Of a stretch of DNA of 64,000 nucleotides, positions 43,331-54,489 are shown one piece after another (within the stretch, counting starts at the first letter, position 1; each line of letters begins with the position of its first letter). The notes under the pieces are model-generated. The model searched no databases and was not told where the DNA came from. It saw nothing but the letters and a program-made list of their open reading frames with translations. Both the position numbers and the translations under genes were made by a program. The stretch comes from Simmondsia chinensis (taxonomy: Eukaryota > Streptophyta > Magnoliopsida > Caryophyllales > Simmondsiaceae), in NCBI GenBank assembly GCA_018398585.1, contig JAGTTD010000001.1, positions 24,807,438 through 24,871,437 of the forward strand, in the 5' to 3' direction.

Positions 43331-46289
43331 TTTAATCACAATCTCTACTCCACCCAACCCTAACTTGGGTCAACTTCTACTGCAGCATTAATCTAATACA
43401 ACTCCAAAAGGATTAATTTTGGTCATAAAATCAAATTAGCTCAACCTTAACTGAGCAAATTTTCATGGAAATCTCTATATAATTTGACTTTAATGGGTTC
43501 GATCTATGTTATAACCTCAATTTAATAGGTTAATTTTCGTCAACTCTGACGGATCCCATACTTGTTACAATCTTAATTTTCGTCAACTCTGATTGAACTC
43601 AAACTTGTTACAATCTCAACTTTTGTCTGCACTAATTGAATAAGTTCACATTACAATCCCAGTTTAATCCAACTCTAGATGGACTAATTTTACTTATAAT
43701 CTCCACTCCCTTCAGCTATAAAAGATCAGTTTCGTTGCATTTCTTGCTCATCTTAATTCTAAATGGGTTAACTTTCGTCAACCCTACCCCTATTCAATGC
43801 AACCCTTAGTGGATTAATTTTCATTATGATCTTGATTTAGTTCAACTCGATTTAAATCAATTTTTGCTACAATCTCAGCTTAGTTCAACCTTGTCGGAGA
43901 AAATTTTTGTTGTAGGACTTGCTCAAATCAACCCTTTAAAGCTAATCCTTGTTATAATCTTAGTTTAACTCAACATTTATTGAGAAATTCCCGTTGTAAC
44001 ATATGTTTAATTCTACCTTGTTCGGATTTATTCCTGCCCCCATCTTATTTCAGTTCAACCCTGCTTGAACTGACTATTCATAACAATTTTAGTTTAATCC
44101 TACCCTTGTTAAACCGATTTCATCTTAATCTCGGTAAATTTTAGTTACAATCCCACGTTAAGTAAATCTCAACTTGGCCAGCTTTTAATTCCATCATAAA
44201 ATCAACTTAGGTCATAATCTCAATTCACCAAAATCTTGTTTCGATTCAATCTTCGTTATAACTGAAGTTGAACCAATTCTCGTTCGACGAAGTTATGATA
44301 GAGTATATTCTTTTTACATTTCGTTCCTATCCAATCAAATTTGGATTATATCAACTTTTACCCATTTGTTCATATAGCAGCCGAAGTCATTCATCATATA
44401 TGTGATCCTAGCTTAGAGTACAGTTTGCAATAATCTCTTATATCCTTGATAATCGCATTTGAATCTCTCTCATGTTCTTATTCAAATTAAGGCTCTTTCG
44501 ACTATTGTTTCATAATACAGCTCTAATAGACAGTCAATCCTATTGATATACTTAGCTATTATATAAAGTTAAAAGTTACTTGCTTTTTATTCTGAAAGTG
44601 CCAATTAGACAGTTTGCTTTCAGTCAATCACAAGGAATTCAATTCCTCTGAACACTCCATTGAAAATGAATAAAGTAATAATTTTCATTTATTAATTACT
44701 TACAAATTAAAAGTTTATTGGGTGATACCTTCTACTAAAAACTACAGCTTCTTTCTATAGATATCATCTCTATTATCCACTTCCGTTAAGTGCTAACAAT
44801 CACACACAAATTATGTGTGGAACTTGTTGTGAAAGTATTTGTATCACCTGCCTCTCATAAATATCACACATATCTGAACTTCTCTTGTTATAGATCGACT
44901 GAGAGAACTATAATGCATCAACACAAATTATTGTAACCTCAATTAAAATAATAATCATCCAATAAGCCAACTTAACCAACCTTTGCACCAACTCCTTTTC
45001 AAATCAAACCCCAAAGAGTTAATGTTTGTCATAGTTCCACTCTAATAAGTTCTTATTTCAACCAACTTTTGGTTCAATTCCATCAAACTCTACCTGAACA
45101 ACCACCATCATAAGCAAACGAATTGAAAATTACAATTTCTGTTACATGAGGTCCAATTGGCTAATGGTGGAGTTGACTCTTGCACTTTCTAATGCATCTG
45201 TTGGCTAAGAAGTTTGACTAGAAACTGACTTTGATGAATTAAGGGAGAGAGCTGCAGGTGCAAGAAAATTCACGCACTTCAAACTAGGACTATTAGCAAT
45301 AGAGGAACTTGTATTTGTCAATTTAGTTCAACACTATTCAAACTAACTCTCGTTACAAGCTCGATTTAACTCATCCCTCGTCAAACCAATTTTCAATACA
45401 ATTTTAACTAATATTTGCAACAATTTCTATTCAACTGAATTCAGATCACATCACAATCCTAAACTGCTCCAATCCTAATATTCGAACAAATTATGTTCAT
45501 TAACCAGCACGAAAGCATGTCTATACTTGTCGGCCACTATATCAAGTGACCAAGTTCACTATAATATATCTTTCGTAAGGAATCGTACTTCGCTAGATCC
45601 TTACTTGCAAATTGTCGAGATAACAATTAATCACAACAATTCTAAAATTAAGGATATTAAAGGAGCGAAGTCATCAGCCATACCTTTTATAATTCCATAA
45701 TACAAAGCATAGACAATCCAACGACGAGGCACAAGTGCAAATCAAAAGATACATACATGCACCAAAATCAAAAGTGTCAAAAATGCCAACAACAAGATGA
45801 CAAAGTTACATGAATCACTCTTATGACGTTGCTGGGACATGCCAGAAACCTTATAACCCCCTTGGGAATTGCAAAATAGGTTTACTATCTCTTTCCATAA
45901 CTGATTAATCCAATTACTTTGTGGATTTCTCATCCGTATAGTCTATTCATCCATAAAACAACTCCAAAGCATACAATTCATCAAACGGGAATACAGGACA
46001 TCATTGCCACCCATAAAACCTAAGCTACTTGCCATATACGATCAAGCTCATTACTCACCTACAAAGCACTAGCAAGGGTGATTTAGTAAAAAAAGACAAA
46101 ATTCCACCATACTTGACTTACTTCATAGGTTGCGCGATGTCAACATCCCTGAAAACCAAACGTAGCGATATGATAAGGACTTTTTGGGAGATACTGTTCA
46201 AACTCGCTAAATCGTGCAAAATCAAAAATAAAAAATACGTCCAAGTCAAGAATCATTTCATAAATAAGGGAAGTAGGAAGACATTGCCT
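43331..46289. other. Long non-coding stretch
   Basis: Degenerate continuation of the 44-bp family to ~44110, then unique-looking AT-rich DNA. No ORF over 70 codons with recognisable content, no LTR end, PBS or RNA gene seen. It is probably interior or 3' UTR of the Tat-type element that begins at 40092. Confidence 0.5.
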
Positions 46290-46640
46290 TCATTTGTGAT
46301 TCCCTATTCTTGGTGGCGCAAATCATTCAAGGACTGCGGGACTTCGCCTCGGTCATTTCCTTATTCTGGTGGCAAATCATTTTTAAGATGAGGGGACTTC
46401 ACCTCAGTCGTTTCCTCATTCTGGTGGCAAATTTTTTAGGGCTAGGGGCCTTCGCCTCAATCATTTCCTCATTCTGGTAGAAAATTATTTTAGGGTTGGG
46501 GAATTCGCCTCAGTCATTTTCTTATTCTGGTGACAAATTATTCTACCACTTGGAGACTTTGCCTCAGTCATTCCTTATTTTAGGGGCAAATCATTTTTAG
46601 GACTGGGGGATTTTGTCTCGATTCACAACTTCGACATCTT
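46290..46640. repeat. Tandem array, ~54 bp x ~6
   Basis: Unit of the type GGGGACTTCACCTCAGTCGT, TTCCTCATTCTGGTGGCAAA, TTTTTTAGGGCT; copies start near 46290, 46339, 46393, 46447, 46501 and 46555, with substitutions. Confidence 0.85.
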
Positions 46641-47029
46641 TGCCTCGATAGTGCAAATCACTTTTCATGACTATGGGACTTTACCTCCAAAGCACAGGCC
46701 AGACATTTCCTCCATCACAAGGGCTAAGCCTCTCCAAAATATAGATGCTTCATAATTAGCAACGGTTCAAAACACATTCTTTTCATGCAATGCAAAGTAG
46801 GTAAAAACAATTGCAAGTCAAGAACCACCCATCCATAAGGGGCAATCCCTTTAAAAACTAGGGATTTTTGTCCTCAATTGCACAACATCATGGCATATCA
46901 GGGCTTCATTACCCGTCAAAAACCAAATTATAATCATCAAACTTGGTTGCTCATTGCAACTTGACAAAATATTTCTAGTAAGAGAATTGGAAATGAACTA
47001 AATTTGAGCAACTTACACTCCAATCAATC
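46641..47029. other. Unassigned spacer
   Basis: Loosely related GACTTTGCCTC text continues to ~46740. Nothing else recognised. Confidence 0.3.
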
Positions 47030-47378
47030 TTTCGCTAAGTTATTTAGTACCCGCCATGTACCGTGCCTCTAGAGTGTCCCACAATTCCTTTGTGGTAGGC
47101 ACGTTGGAGTAGATGTCAAAGAGGGCGTCCGTCATTCCGTTGAGTATCTGCCCTCAACATATGTAATCATCGTTCTCCCATTTCAACCGGGCTCGTTGCT
47201 CAGTTAGTGTCTCCTCCTCCTCAACAGCGGAGGCGGGGAACGGTGTATTCAGGACATACACCACATTCAAGATCATGATTAGGAAATGCATTTTCCTTTG
47301 CCAATGGCAGAAATTGCCACCGTCAAAACGATCCAACTTAACAAAATTCACGGTCATCTCCCTCACTGACGATGCCAT
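47030..47378 (-). pseudogene. Copia gag N-terminal fragment
   Basis: Minus strand from 47378: MASSVREMTVNFVKLDRFDG, GNFCHWQRKMHFLIMILNVV, YVLNTPFP, ERARLKWENDDYIC then, after an in-frame stop, GQILNGMTDALFDIYSNVP and TTKELWDTLEARYMAGT. This is the N-terminal gag of plant Ty1/copia elements (F.GTNF..W...M...L, W..D...C...I...L, AKEMWD.LE..Y). The gag is cut near 47030. It sits just downstream of the LTR at 47452-48072 on the same strand. Confidence 0.85.
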
Positions 47379-47672
47379 ATCAAACCAAGATCACAAAATG
47401 AGACTGAGTCTTAAGATTATTGGTGCAATTCTTAAAATTCACAAGGAACGGGTAACAAATCGATCTACAGGTTTCGAGCCGTGATGTCACTTTCCTTAAG
47501 ACTTATTTCAGCGTATGAAATAGTCTCGGGGATACAACGATAACCTAATGTAAAATAGAATGAGTGTATGCAAAGGGAGATACAGAAGAGATGTATGAGA
47601 ACGATGTTTTCAAGAGCAATAAAACAAGTTCTTTCAAATCATTTGATCCATCTTTAATCAAACACATAAAAG

Positions 47673-47674
<2 letters not shown>

Positions 47675-47720
<46 letters not shown>
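47675..47720. repeat. (TA)23 microsatellite
   Basis: Perfect AT dinucleotide run of 46 bp in the LTR. Confidence 0.95.
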
Positions 47721-47724
<4 letters not shown>

Positions 47725-47810
47725 ATTAGTGCAAAGAGACACCCCAAAACATGCCTCAACAAAAGGGCGTAAAGGCCGGAAGTTGACACGCAAAAATTGG
47801 TAAAAATATG

Positions 47811-47985
47811 TCCCTGTGTATCGACACACAGGTGCTGTGTGTCGACACACAGTTCTGCAGATAAGGTTCTGTTGATCTGTGTGTCGACACACGGACCGTG
47901 TGTGTCGACACACACCCCTGCATCCCTATTCTGTAAGAATGTGTGTCGACACACTAGCCCTGTGTATCGACACACATCCCAACAC
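47811..47985. repeat. TGTGTCGACACA palindromes, 21-bp phased (copy 2)
   Basis: Six sites of the 12-bp perfect palindrome TGTGTCGACACA (or with A for G at the first core base) with cores at 47820, 47841, 47883, 47904, 47945 and 47966. Spacings are 21, 42, 21, 41 and 21 bp. Spacer sequences differ between pairs, while the palindromes stay nearly intact. Confidence 0.9.
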
Positions 47986-48072
47986 ACTTCAAAACATATC
48001 AAACAAACTTTGGGACCAACCTTAAACACCTTATTCACAATTCTTATCACATTATTTGAAAATACATCAACA

Positions 48073-48740
48073 ATAAATTAGGAATATATGACTGAAATAT
48101 TGGAAAGATAGAAGATAACAAAACCACACATAAAATTTTATAAGTTTTTACTAAAGACTACCTAAATTTTATGTACGGTTTTACAAAACTATCTAGATTT
48201 TTAATTTTTCAAAAAATCATATAAACTTTCCCAAATATTTCAATGTCACAAAATAATTTTAATGTTGCTAACATTCGTTAGTTTTTGCTGACATCATATC
48301 CAAAAATATTTTTTAAAATAAAAAATTATTTTTTAAATATTTTAATTTTTTAGATATTTCAAATATTTCTCTAAATTTTTAATATATTTTAAAATCATTA
48401 TAAATGTAAAGGAGCCAAAAACGGAGACAGGAGGAAAGCATCTGAAGAAATTGAGTGCTTATTCAGTGGGGACCAATACCATAAGTAGTATTTCACAATT
48501 TACGTAGTATTTTACAAATTAATAAGTCATACTATAATACAGGGCATGGTCTGTTGTATATTGAATCAGGTTTCAAAAGAAAAGAAAAATAAAGTGATCC
48601 TGTATGGTCTTTGGAACAAAAGGTCTGGTGTAGCGGTTGTTGTTGGAAAGATATACTACCAATCCAAGTAAATTTCATTGGCAAGCGATACACATATAGT
48701 ACTGTAATATCTTAAAAAAATCATGGATTATTGTATTACT
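48073..48740. other. Unassigned AT-rich spacer
   Basis: 48130-48320 (CTACCTAAATTTTATGTACG, CAAAACTATCTAGATTTTTA) resembles one arm of a TIR/MITE-like repeat, but no matching second arm was found. No gene. Confidence 0.35.
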
Positions 48741-48741
48741 T

Positions 48742-49235
48742 TTAAAGGGTATCCTTCTACATTAGAAGCATACTCGGATGCTAGTTGGATCTCCAATATT
48801 GTCCATTACGCTTCTACAAGTGGGTGGGTATTCATATTTGGTGTGGGTGCTATCTCTTGGAGTTCCAAGAAATAGATATGTATAACTAATACAACCATGG
48901 CTGCAGAGTTCATTACTCTATCTTCTGCTTGTCAAGAAGCAGAATAGTTGAATGATCTTTTGTATAAGATTCTTTTGTGTCTAAGCCAATATCATCTATT
49001 TCTATCCATTTTACTCAACCGACACTTTCAAAGGTGTAGAGTGAGGTGCATAACAGGAAGTCTAGACATATTGATATAAGACATGGTTATGTGAAATAAC
49101 TCATCAAAAATGGAGTGATCACGGTGGACCTTGTAAATTCAAGTCAGAATCTAGCTGATCTCTTCATGAAAAGCCTTGCTAGACTTGATAACAAATAGTA
49201 GAAAAGGGATGGGACTTAAACCCATTAATGTCAAT
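48742..49235 (+). pseudogene. Copia RNase H remnant
   Basis: Translation YPSTLEAYSDASWISNIVHY, ASTSGWVFIFGVGAISWSSK, stop, TNTTMAAEFITLSSACQEAE, stop, then after frame changes KSRHI-, LADLFMKSLA- and KGMGLKPI-like sense. This is the copia RNase H (catalytic D in YSDASW, E in AAEF; family form EGYTDASW...STSG). At least four stops and two frameshifts. It belongs upstream of the LTR at 49811. Confidence 0.8.
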
Positions 49236-49810
49236 CACCCATGATGGACCCTTGACCCAATGCTTGATACAATGCCATGTCTTGAGTTTAAACAGGCAAA
49301 ATCTATCATCTATATGATTGCAAGCACTATAGCGAAAATCCACCCTAGGTGTAGTGCTTGGTAAAATGTGACAAAGGGAAAATGATGCTGAGCGGATACT
49401 CTTAATGTACTTGAGGCAATTTATTGAATTTCGAGTTGCAGAGGCATGATCAATACGGTCTACCTATGTGAGTCTAAAGTTTGGATGCTTCAATTAGTGA
49501 GTTAATGATATGGGTTTGACTATGTTACATCCATGAAAGGGACATGACACAAGGCCATGAAATGTGTCATTTTGAAGTAGAGGTTTGTGTAGGGAGTAAG
49601 CCTTGTGCATAAGATATGTTCAATTAGTCAATTGGGATGCATGGTTCGAACATGTGATCTACTATGTTTTTCCAATTAATTATAATGTATTTTTACTAAG
49701 TGAGGGTTCAATTGAGAGACACCTTTATTTATGCATTAAGACGTCTTCCGCATTCCGAGACCATGTAATTTTCATTTGAGAAAGTACATATTTTGAAAGA
49801 GGTTAGGGAT
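49236..49810 (+). other. 3' untranslated interior of the copia element
   Basis: Between the RNase H end and the LTR; no ORF. It ends in the purine-rich TTTGAAAGAGGTTAGGGAT, the likely polypurine tract. Confidence 0.55.
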
Positions 49811-51400
49811 TGTTAATGTATTTTGTTGGAAGTTTGGAGGTAGTGTGCTTCAATTTTGTTTTTTTTGTAAATTGCCTTAATCCCACTTATAGAAAATAGA
49901 GGAGGGAAGCCTAGTTTATATACCCCCTTATCCTTTCCCTTGGTAAAGTCTTGTGGGCCTAGACTAGGCTCAGTGGACCACACTCGCACGTGCACACCAC
50001 GTTAAGCCCACACTGAGCTAGCTTGAGCATCATGAGATGGAATTTTTCTAACCTAAACTTTTATTTCTATGGCCATTTTGCTTTTGTTGTCGTAAACAAA
50101 CTCGAGGAAGGTTCCATGGTGAGCTTGAAGGGCATGTGGTCATGCTAGAAATGTCCTCTCCTAAACATTCTTGGGCCTGCTATACTTAAGGTTCTAACCA
50201 TTATTCCGAGTTTGAGCTCGAGGCTACAAACTTGAGCTTGAGCATGCATTTTGGCCACATAACTGCCCACTTCTTTTCTTAATAGTTGTTGCCTTAGATG
50301 TTTTGCCGTTTCATGTCCGCCTACCTTCCTAATTGAGACGGATTTCTTGCCCACATTCCATAACTGACTTTTACTTGTACGTTAAGAATTTTTCGCATAG
50401 ATACCGTGCCTTGGGACATTATTTGATGGACTGAATACATGGCTATCATACTTCTCTTATTCTCTTGAAGATTCTTTATGTTTTTCTCCATTACTCTGGT
50501 TATTGAGCAAGTTGGAGCGTACTCCAAATCATCTCCTAAGAGCACACTCCTTTGTTGGATGTCGTGTTGACCCTTGGAGTCGGAGTGTCTGGCAATCTAA
50601 TTTTTACTGTCGCGAGGGCATAAATGACATAGGGCATTGGTAAGCTCCACAACGTGGTGACTTCCTTCCGTTCAATCTTTCTTGTCTAAATTTTTTATTT
50701 TTCAGTCATTTATTTATCTTGTCTCAAGTTAATTTGTTGTTATTTGAGGTTTATAGTGTTTAGTATCATCGTTCCGTGAGTTCAAATTTCATTGCCCCAT
50801 CTCGAGTTAGCCTTTGCCTCTTGAGCTTGAGAATTTGATTACCCATTTTCCTTACTTTTCCAACATATTTTCAATATAAAGTGTTTTAAATGAGTTTTTG
50901 CTCGGGTATGTTATAAGTCGACACATGTCATGGTGTGTGTTTGTATGCATACTCTAGAAACGCTCACAGGAAAGTTTGTGCCGACACACAATTTTTCAAA
51001 AAGATCGGTACTCAAAAAGTGATTGTCTATCGACGCATGGGAAGTCTTGGCCGTTATTTTGTGCTTTTTTTGTGACGTTTGAGGAATTTTTTAAGTCTTT
51101 TGAAGAATTGTGTCTCTTCCTGAGGGACTCCTTTTAATCTATATAAAACATCCACCAAATGAGCTTGAAGTACTTGTGACTTGAATTGGAAAAATACTTG
51201 GAAATTTACTTGTGTGAATCATATCATGCTGTATTTCTTACATGTCATAAATCAATCCTTTCTATGCTAATTCTCTATTTGTGTTGTGATTATCATTGTA
51301 TCCCAAGATTGTTTCGATAAACATGAAATAAGTCTCAAAAAGAGTAGTTTGTTGCACGTCTTGAAATTAATTTAATAGTATCCGTTGAATTTACCTAACA
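49811..51400 (+). mobile_element. 3' LTR of the palindrome-bearing copia family
   Basis: 1590 bp, TGTTAATGTATTTTG ... TTTACCTAACA. U5 matches inverted 38661-38780 and 47500-47560. GTCGAC-type cores at 50917, 50980 and 51029 sit in TGT/ACA arms. CTCGAG-rich text at 50210-50240. Confidence 0.7.
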
Positions 51401-51829
51401 AAAAATAATCGTGCAAAAGTGATAATTTGCTTTAATGGTAAGAGCTGCTATATTTTTTATCCAAAAAAAAAGGAACTGCTATATTTATACTGAACATGAT
51501 AATCACTATGTAAGAAAAACAAAGTATAATATAAGCTCCGACTACAATTTTCTCAGGGTTGAAAACAGTAATACTTGATGAGACGAAATAATTATGAAAC
51601 CTTATTTTACAGTATTTATAAAGGAAACCCTTTGTCAGATGTCTCCAAAGAGACTATAAAAGAAACTTTTCCAAAAGTAATTTTACTTTCAGTGCGGCTC
51701 CATAAAATAATTTATTATTATTATTTTTTTTGGAAATCACCTTACTTTGTAAAAAGTTTACAATATTACACATATGTATTTTCTACATTTATCAAAATTT
51801 AATATTGAACCCTATTCACTAAACACATC
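51401..51829. other. Unassigned AT-rich spacer
   Basis: No recognised repeat or gene. Confidence 0.3.
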
Positions 51830-53512
51830 TAAATTGAAGTTTAGGGCAAGAAAGTGTCGTATCATAGGGACTAAGAGTACGTGAATTTATTCTATGACCT
51901 AAATCAATTGGAGGAAAATTATGGGATTTTGTATTAATTAATCTAAAGAAATGAAAATTAAAGTAAGCACTCTACTTCTAAAGGGAAATGGAATTTAGAA
52001 TTGGAACCTAGGGTTTCGAATCCATCATTAACCAATTATTCGTGCGTTAACTCTTATATTGGGACTATTGATTGCCACATGAGTAGTGGTTTCGGCTACA
52101 AGCTTTAACCTACTAAGGTAATGTTGTAAGTACAGCGTATTGACCCTATGTAACTAAAGCATAAGGAAAATAGGCTCTATCTAACGTATTGTTGACTATC
52201 ATGTATTGACCGTATCTAACTAAAGTATAAGAAAGATAGGCTTTAATTAACAATTTGGTGAATACTATTGCTTGATTAATTAATCCTAAGGTTACAAGTA
52301 CAAAGAATTAATCTATAAATATTAACATCAACGATCAAATGTTACAAACTCAATAATCATCTCAATTGAATAAACGATAAAACAATAATACTTTAAAGTA
52401 TTTATGTCAATCAAAAAACTCATGTAAACAATCAAATTAACCTAAATCAAGAGTAATATAAAAGTAAAAAGGCTAAGACTTCATCTAACCCTAGAGAGCA
52501 AGTTAGCTCTCCATCAAGGATGAACCGGTAAAGGAAGAGATGAATAAACTCATGTCGATCTTCCTGCTAATTTCACGGTCGTTCCAATTTATTTAAAAAA
52601 TAGGAAGAATAAACGAAAGGAGAGAGAGATATTGAAGAGCTTAGCGGTGCACTTTATCACAAAACCAAAAACATAGAAGAGCCCAAAACTACAAACCCCG
52701 CCCCTGAATACATACTGCTGCTGCGAACCCTATGAAATCTATGCTGAACGATGAGCCACAGGGTGCTGGTGGGCCTGTGGTGCTGGGCCCGATGGTGGGG
52801 TTGTGATGAGGTTGACGAAGGTTTGGGCTCGGTATGCGAGTGACGATGAGCCTGTGAAGTTTGGCTGATGAGGACGGTGGTTGGTGGTTAGGCCAATGTG
52901 AGCTGGAGGAGGTTGGGCCTCGGACTGGTGCCACAAAATGATTGAGAACTAGGACAGGATCGAAATAAATTTTCTTCTTTTTATTCAATAAGTATTTCAT
53001 GACCCAATAATTCAAGGAAGGCCACACTACGGAGAGGGTCCTTTCAAGTAGATGACTTGTGGAGCCGTTGTAGACTTGTTGAGCCTACTTTTCAAAGAGA
53101 AGAGAGAGAAAGGAAAGAAAGATGGTAGAAAGCAATCTTTCCAATCAGCCAACTTGCCGAGTTGAACACAATACTAACTTCGGCTATGTTCTTCCATCGA
53201 TCTTGTGGCTCTTGCTTAAGTCCTCGTTCCGTAAATCGGTCGCTGGTTGATCTGATCGGATGCCCACCAACTTCCTGGCCAAATGCCTACGGTTAAAAAC
53301 CACTGACATGTCAAGATTCAAATTCGAATTGGTTCCTGGTCCTGGTCAGAGATCACTGTGTTCGCGCTGGCAGTCCATCAAAGAGGCGAAGTAGTGGTGT
53401 CTTTCTCTCCATTACGAACGACACGCTTAGGCCGGTCCCTCCCCGTGTCCACTAGCGCTCTTGTCCAAAGCGAAGAGAAGGCAAAAAAGCGCAGCCAAAG
53501 TAGCATGAGCGA

Positions 53513-53607
53513 GGGGAAAGCCGGCCATAGTGATCCAGGAGTCCCGGGTGGAAGGGCTGTCACTCAACGGATCAAAGGTACGCCGAGGATAATAGGTTGA
53601 TGACTCG
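53513..53607 (+). rRNA. Mitochondrial-type LSU rRNA fragment (domain V)
   Basis: GGCCATAGTGATCCAGGAG, GGAAGGGCTGTCACTCAACG, GATCAAAGGTACGCCGAGGA and TGATGACTC match the peptidyl-transferase region of LSU rRNA. GTACGCCG and GATGACTC favour the mitochondrial over the plastid form. Only ~95 bp, with changes at conserved places; a transferred fragment, not a gene. Confidence 0.75.
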
Positions 53608-53714
53608 CTTGGCGAATGAAGTGGGTCAACCTCTTTTTGGCTTCGGTCGGTCGAGCTTTCTACAGAAAAAGTGATGCGAGAACGTATTCTCTTATCTAAG
53701 CTTCTTCCCAGTGT

Positions 53715-53909
53715 CTCGGGCGGACTCCTCCTTTTGGTCCTCAACCTACAAGGTATTTGCAGTTGTTTCTAGCTGTTGTTCCCCTTCCAAGGGCAGGTTT
53801 GTACGCGTTACTCACCCATCCGTCATTGGAAACACCACTTCCCGTCCGACTTGCATGTCTTAAGCAATGTCGCCAACGTTCATCCTGAGCCAGGGTCAAG
53901 ATCCGTTAC
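53715..53909 (-). rRNA. Plastid 16S rRNA 5'-end fragment
   Basis: Minus strand from 53909: CCTGGCTCAGGATGAACG, ACATGCAAGTCGGACGGGAA, GTGGTGTTTCC, GGTGAGTAACGCGTA, AACCTGCCCTTGG, GGGGAACAACAGCTAGAAAC, then AAAAGGAGGAGTCCGCCCGA. This is roughly the first 190 nt of plastid 16S rRNA with a number of substitutions. Truncated and degraded, so non-functional. Confidence 0.9.
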
Positions 53910-54489
53910 TCAAACCGAATAACGCCAATGTTATGGAAGTTCCTGTATCATATGAAATAAGAGTAGTACCAAAAGCAACATCTTCTGATTTTATAATAAA
54001 AAAATAGAAAATTCGCTACGGAGATTCTGTGCGGTCAGAAATTCATACAGACACAAAGGTGTTCGCACTCGGTCTGAATCCTAATTCGAGGAAGGGCTCG
54101 CCGGGCACAGGTGTCTCCAAAATCCTGTTAAAAGTATCTAGCAGTTGCGCAGGTTATTCTCTACGTACTTTATTTTCTCTCCAACTAGCTGTGCAGGTGC
54201 TGCATGTTGGGCCTAATGGTGGGCTGATGTGTCAGTTCCGGTGGGTCTATGAGGTTACGGTAGCTGGTGTTGGGCTGGATGATCTCGTCTCGATCTCCGA
54301 TTGACTTGATTTAATTGCATACGCATCCAATTTTGATTCGTTTGCACTAAAATTTGACAATTTCTAAAACTTTAAATTTGAGCCTATAAAACATAAAAAT
54401 TGCCAAAGTGAGTATAAAACTATTATTAATCAGGTTGAAAATAATTAAAATAGCAACTAAAAGATACGTAAATATGAGACGCATCGACA

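Larger units (their letters stand above)
47452..48072 (-). mobile_element. 5' LTR of the minus-strand copia fragment
   Basis: Minus-strand start TGTTGATGTATTTTC (48072) matches TGTTAATGTATTTTG of the LTR at 49811. The part near 47500-47560 matches the U5 end of that LTR (plus-strand ACTTATTTCAGCGTATGAAA versus inverted 51335). It holds a (TA)n run and six palindromes. At ~620 bp it is shorter than the 1590-bp relative. The end near 47452 is approximate; I could not place a clean PBS. Confidence 0.65.
53100..54150. other. Organellar-like insertion (mitochondrial with plastid piece)
   Basis: GC-richer DNA with two recognisable rRNA fragments in opposite orientation (53513-53607 and 53715-53909), inside an LTR region. 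Plant mitochondrial genomes carry such mosaics, so one NUMT that already held plastid DNA is the simplest reading; two separate transfers are the alternative. Borders are approximate. Confidence 0.6.
51830..54489 (-). mobile_element. Athila-type LTR region, interrupted
   Basis: On the minus strand it starts TGTCGATGCGTCTCATATTT (54489) directly after the polypurine-like TTGGGAGTGGGGG. The U3-like part (54150-54489) and a Pro/Cys-codon-like CAGCCCA/GGCCCA-rich part recur near 52700-52930. 51830-52600 has the transcribed-LTR look (TCTCTCTCCTTTCGTTTA...) and ends near TCTTAGTCCCTATGATACG. Between ~53100 and ~54150 lies organellar-like DNA. The left terminus and its PBS are not found. Small ORFs here are not genes. 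Confidence 0.45.

Noticed and set aside
46029..46391. 120-codon plus-strand ORF
   Set aside because: It runs into the 54-bp tandem array and shows no recognisable domain; probably chance.
47811..47985. CRISPR-like array
   Set aside because: Regular short repeats with variable spacers superficially fit, but the repeat is a 12-bp palindrome in a plant copia LTR with no cas genes.
47545..48081. ORFs with repeated CVDTQ / CVSTH motifs
   Set aside because: The repeats are translations of the TGTGTCGACACA palindromes in an LTR; there are open frames on both strands and no independent support.
52689..53027. Pro/Ser-rich 112-codon ORF
   Set aside because: It lies in the LTR region; the GGCCCA-rich composition recurs at 54180-54290, and no domain is visible.
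53358..53744. ORFs on both strands across the rRNA fragments
   Set aside because: They read through degraded organellar rRNA sequence; open by chance in GC-rich DNA.
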